Source of the DNA: Acidobacteriota bacterium
Lineage (GTDB): Bacteria; Acidobacteriota; Terriglobia; Terriglobales; Acidobacteriaceae
Assembly (NCBI GenBank): GCA_021798655.1
Contig: JAJZFE010000495.1
Location: 1-6,182, forward strand
Length of the DNA stretch: 6,182 nucleotides
Direction of reading: 5' to 3'
The notes beneath the pieces were generated by a model. The model searched no databases, was not told where the DNA came from, and was given only the letters and a program-made list of their open reading frames with translations. Shown here one piece after another: positions 4,892-6,182 of the stretch (positions are counted from its first letter, which is position 1; each line of letters starts with the position of its first letter). The position numbers were made by a program, and so were the translations under genes.

Positions 4892-6182
4892 CTAGTTCGT
4901 CTTCGTTACCGTTGCTGTCACGCGGCCTCTATGGAGATGCGCGATCACGCTCTCGCCCTCGTGCACCTCCTCCGCCGAGCGCAGCAGGCCGCCCTTCGGC
5001 CCATACACCAGCGCATAGCCGCGCTCCAGCACGCGCAGCGGACTCAGCGCCTCCAGCTGCGTGGTCGACTTCTGCAGTCGCAGCCCCGCCGTCGCAAGAC
5101 TGGCTCTCCGCGCCGCCGTCAGCCTGCCGCGCAGCTCCTGCAACCGCCGCACATCCTCGCCGAGCCGCAGCGCCACATGCTGCCGCCGCAGCCGCGTCTC
5201 CAGCTGCGAAACCCTATCCGCACGCTGACGCATCCGCCGCGTCCCCGCGTTCTCCACGCGATACGCCAGCTCATCCAACTGCTGTGCGCGCTGCTGCATC
5301 GCATCGCGCGCGCGTCGCAACACCATCTCTGCGCTCAACTGCTGCAGCCGCTGCTTCGCACTCAGCATCTGGTACAGCCCCGCGCGCCGCAGCCGTTGCC
5401 GCAGCCGCTCCACGCGCTCAGCCACGCCAAAGTGCGCCGCCGTCACCAGCTCCGCCGCGGCCGAGGGCGTCGGCGCGCTCACATCTGCGGCCGCATCGGC
5501 AATCGTCGTATCCACCGCATGGCCGATGCCCGTAATCACCGGAACGCTGCAGGCCGCAATCGCCCGCGCCACCGTCTCTGCGTCGAAGCCGTGCAGGTCC
5601 TCCCAGCTGCCGCCGCCGCGCGCCACCATCACCACGTCCACCATCTCCGCATGGTCGCTGAACCACTGCACACCCGCCGCCACCTCCGCCGCACAGTTCG
5701 GCCCCTGCACCGCCGCCGGATACACCAGCAGCCGCACCGCCGCATGGCGTCGCCGGCACACCTTCACAATGTCGCGCAGCGCCGCTCCCTGCGCGCTCGT
5801 CACCACCCCAATGCACTTCGGAAACTCCGGCAGCGCGCGCGTGTTGTCGAACAGCCCTTCGTTCCGCAGTCGCTCCTTCAACGCGCGCACCGCCGCCAGC
5901 AGCGCGCCCATGCCCACCTGCTCCATCGTCTCGGCGACCATCTGCATCTGCCCGCGGCTCTCATACACGCTCAACTGCCCGCGAACCCGCACCGCATCGC
6001 CGTCCTTCGGCCTCCAGCGCAGCAGCTGCGCCTGCCGCCGAAACATCACCATCGACAGCTGCGCCTCGCCGTCCTTCAGCGTGAAGTAGCAGTGTCCGCT
6101 CGCCGCCGGCCGCCAGTTGGAGATCTCTCCCTCCACCGTCACCTGCCCATAGCTGCGCTCCACCAGCCCGCGCACGCTCTGC
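4892..6182 (-). CDS. xseA: Exodeoxyribonuclease VII large subunit (XseA), N-terminus missing
   Basis: This is the catalytic subunit of exonuclease VII, which with several XseB copies degrades single-stranded DNA into oligonucleotides. The frame is open to the right edge: codons for Gln-Ser precede the GTG at 6175, and QSVRGLVERSYGQV aligns with the E. coli segment that starts about 16 residues into that protein. The true start is therefore outside the window and the GTG is internal. Counting that GTG codon as residue 1: the OB-fold domain spans about 8-90 (VEGEISNWRPAASGHCYFTLKD); the catalytic domain spans about 118-245 with Asp135, Arg186 (VARGGGS), His219 and Asp222, equivalent to E. coli D155, R205, H238 and D241; a long Arg/Gln/Leu-rich coiled-coil region runs about 250-375; and the conserved C-terminal LEALSPLRVLERGYALVY follows at 374-391. 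The usual GHE motif reads GHA (Ala220). No xseB is in view. Confidence 0.96.
   Translation of the reverse strand, partial: QSVRGLVERSYGQVTVEGEISNWRPAASGHCYFTLKDGEAQLSMVMFRRQAQLLRWRPKDGDAVRVRGQLSVYESRGQMQMVAETMEQVGMGALLAAVRALKERLRNEGLFDNTRALPEFPKCIGVVTSAQGAALRDIVKVCRRRHAAVRLLVYPAAVQGPNCAAEVAAGVQWFSDHAEMVDVVMVARGGGSWEDLHGFDAETVARAIAACSVPVITGIGHAVDTTIADAAADVSAPTPSAAAELVTAAHFGVAERVERLRQRLRRAGLYQMLSAKQRLQQLSAEMVLRRARDAMQQRAQQLDELAYRVENAGTRRMRQRADRVSQLETRLRRQHVALRLGEDVRRLQELRGRLTAARRASLATAGLRLQKSTTQLEALSPLRVLERGYALVYGPKGGLLRSAEEVHEGESVIAHLHRGRVTATVTKTN

Noticed and set aside
4618..5535. Plus-strand open frame of about 305 codons opposite glmM and xseA
   Set aside because: Low-complexity Ala/Pro/Ser/Arg composition spanning two well-supported genes on the other strand.
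6173..6175. GTG at 6175 as the xseA start
   Set aside because: The frame stays open to the window edge and the preceding Gln-Ser aligns with the internal part of the E. coli N-terminus, so the true start lies beyond the window.

Overview
The window is GC-rich and gene-dense. It most likely comes from an acidobacterium, probably near Acidobacteriaceae/Terriglobales. The main reason is the leftmost gene, a secreted protein of the 'VWFA-related acidobacterial domain' type; the other genes are consistent but not diagnostic. No mobile element, CRISPR array, tRNA, rRNA or obvious foreign island was seen.

Layout. Bases 1-857 (minus) hold the N-terminal 285 residues of the VWFA-related exported protein, which runs off the left edge. 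A 66-bp gap (858-923) with an 11-nt direct repeat and a short hairpin separates it from an exported alpha/beta hydrolase (924-2372, minus). Both genes point the same way and may share a transcript. A 127-bp divergent spacer (2373-2499) carries a good -35/-10 candidate for the hydrolase. Formyltetrahydrofolate deformylase purU (2500-3411, plus) follows. A 125-bp convergent spacer (3412-3536) contains an inverted repeat that looks like a dispersed intergenic repeat. Then come glmM, phosphoglucosamine mutase (3537-4874, minus), and xseA, exonuclease VII large subunit (4892 to beyond the right edge, minus). xseA lies upstream of glmM with a 17-nt gap, so the two are very likely co-transcribed.

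How they fit together. glmM (UDP-GlcNAc supply for the envelope), xseA (DNA repair nuclease) and purU (one-carbon/folate balance) are housekeeping genes. The hydrolase and the VWFA-related protein are exported accessory proteins. No pathway links all five. The region looks like ordinary chromosome, and I found no convincing undescribed system. The items most worth a second look are a 15-nt triplicate repeat inserted in the ACT domain of PurU, an 18-nt duplication just after the signal peptide of the VWFA protein, a Glu-to-Ala change in the conserved GHExD segment of XseA, and the intergenic inverted repeat between purU and glmM.
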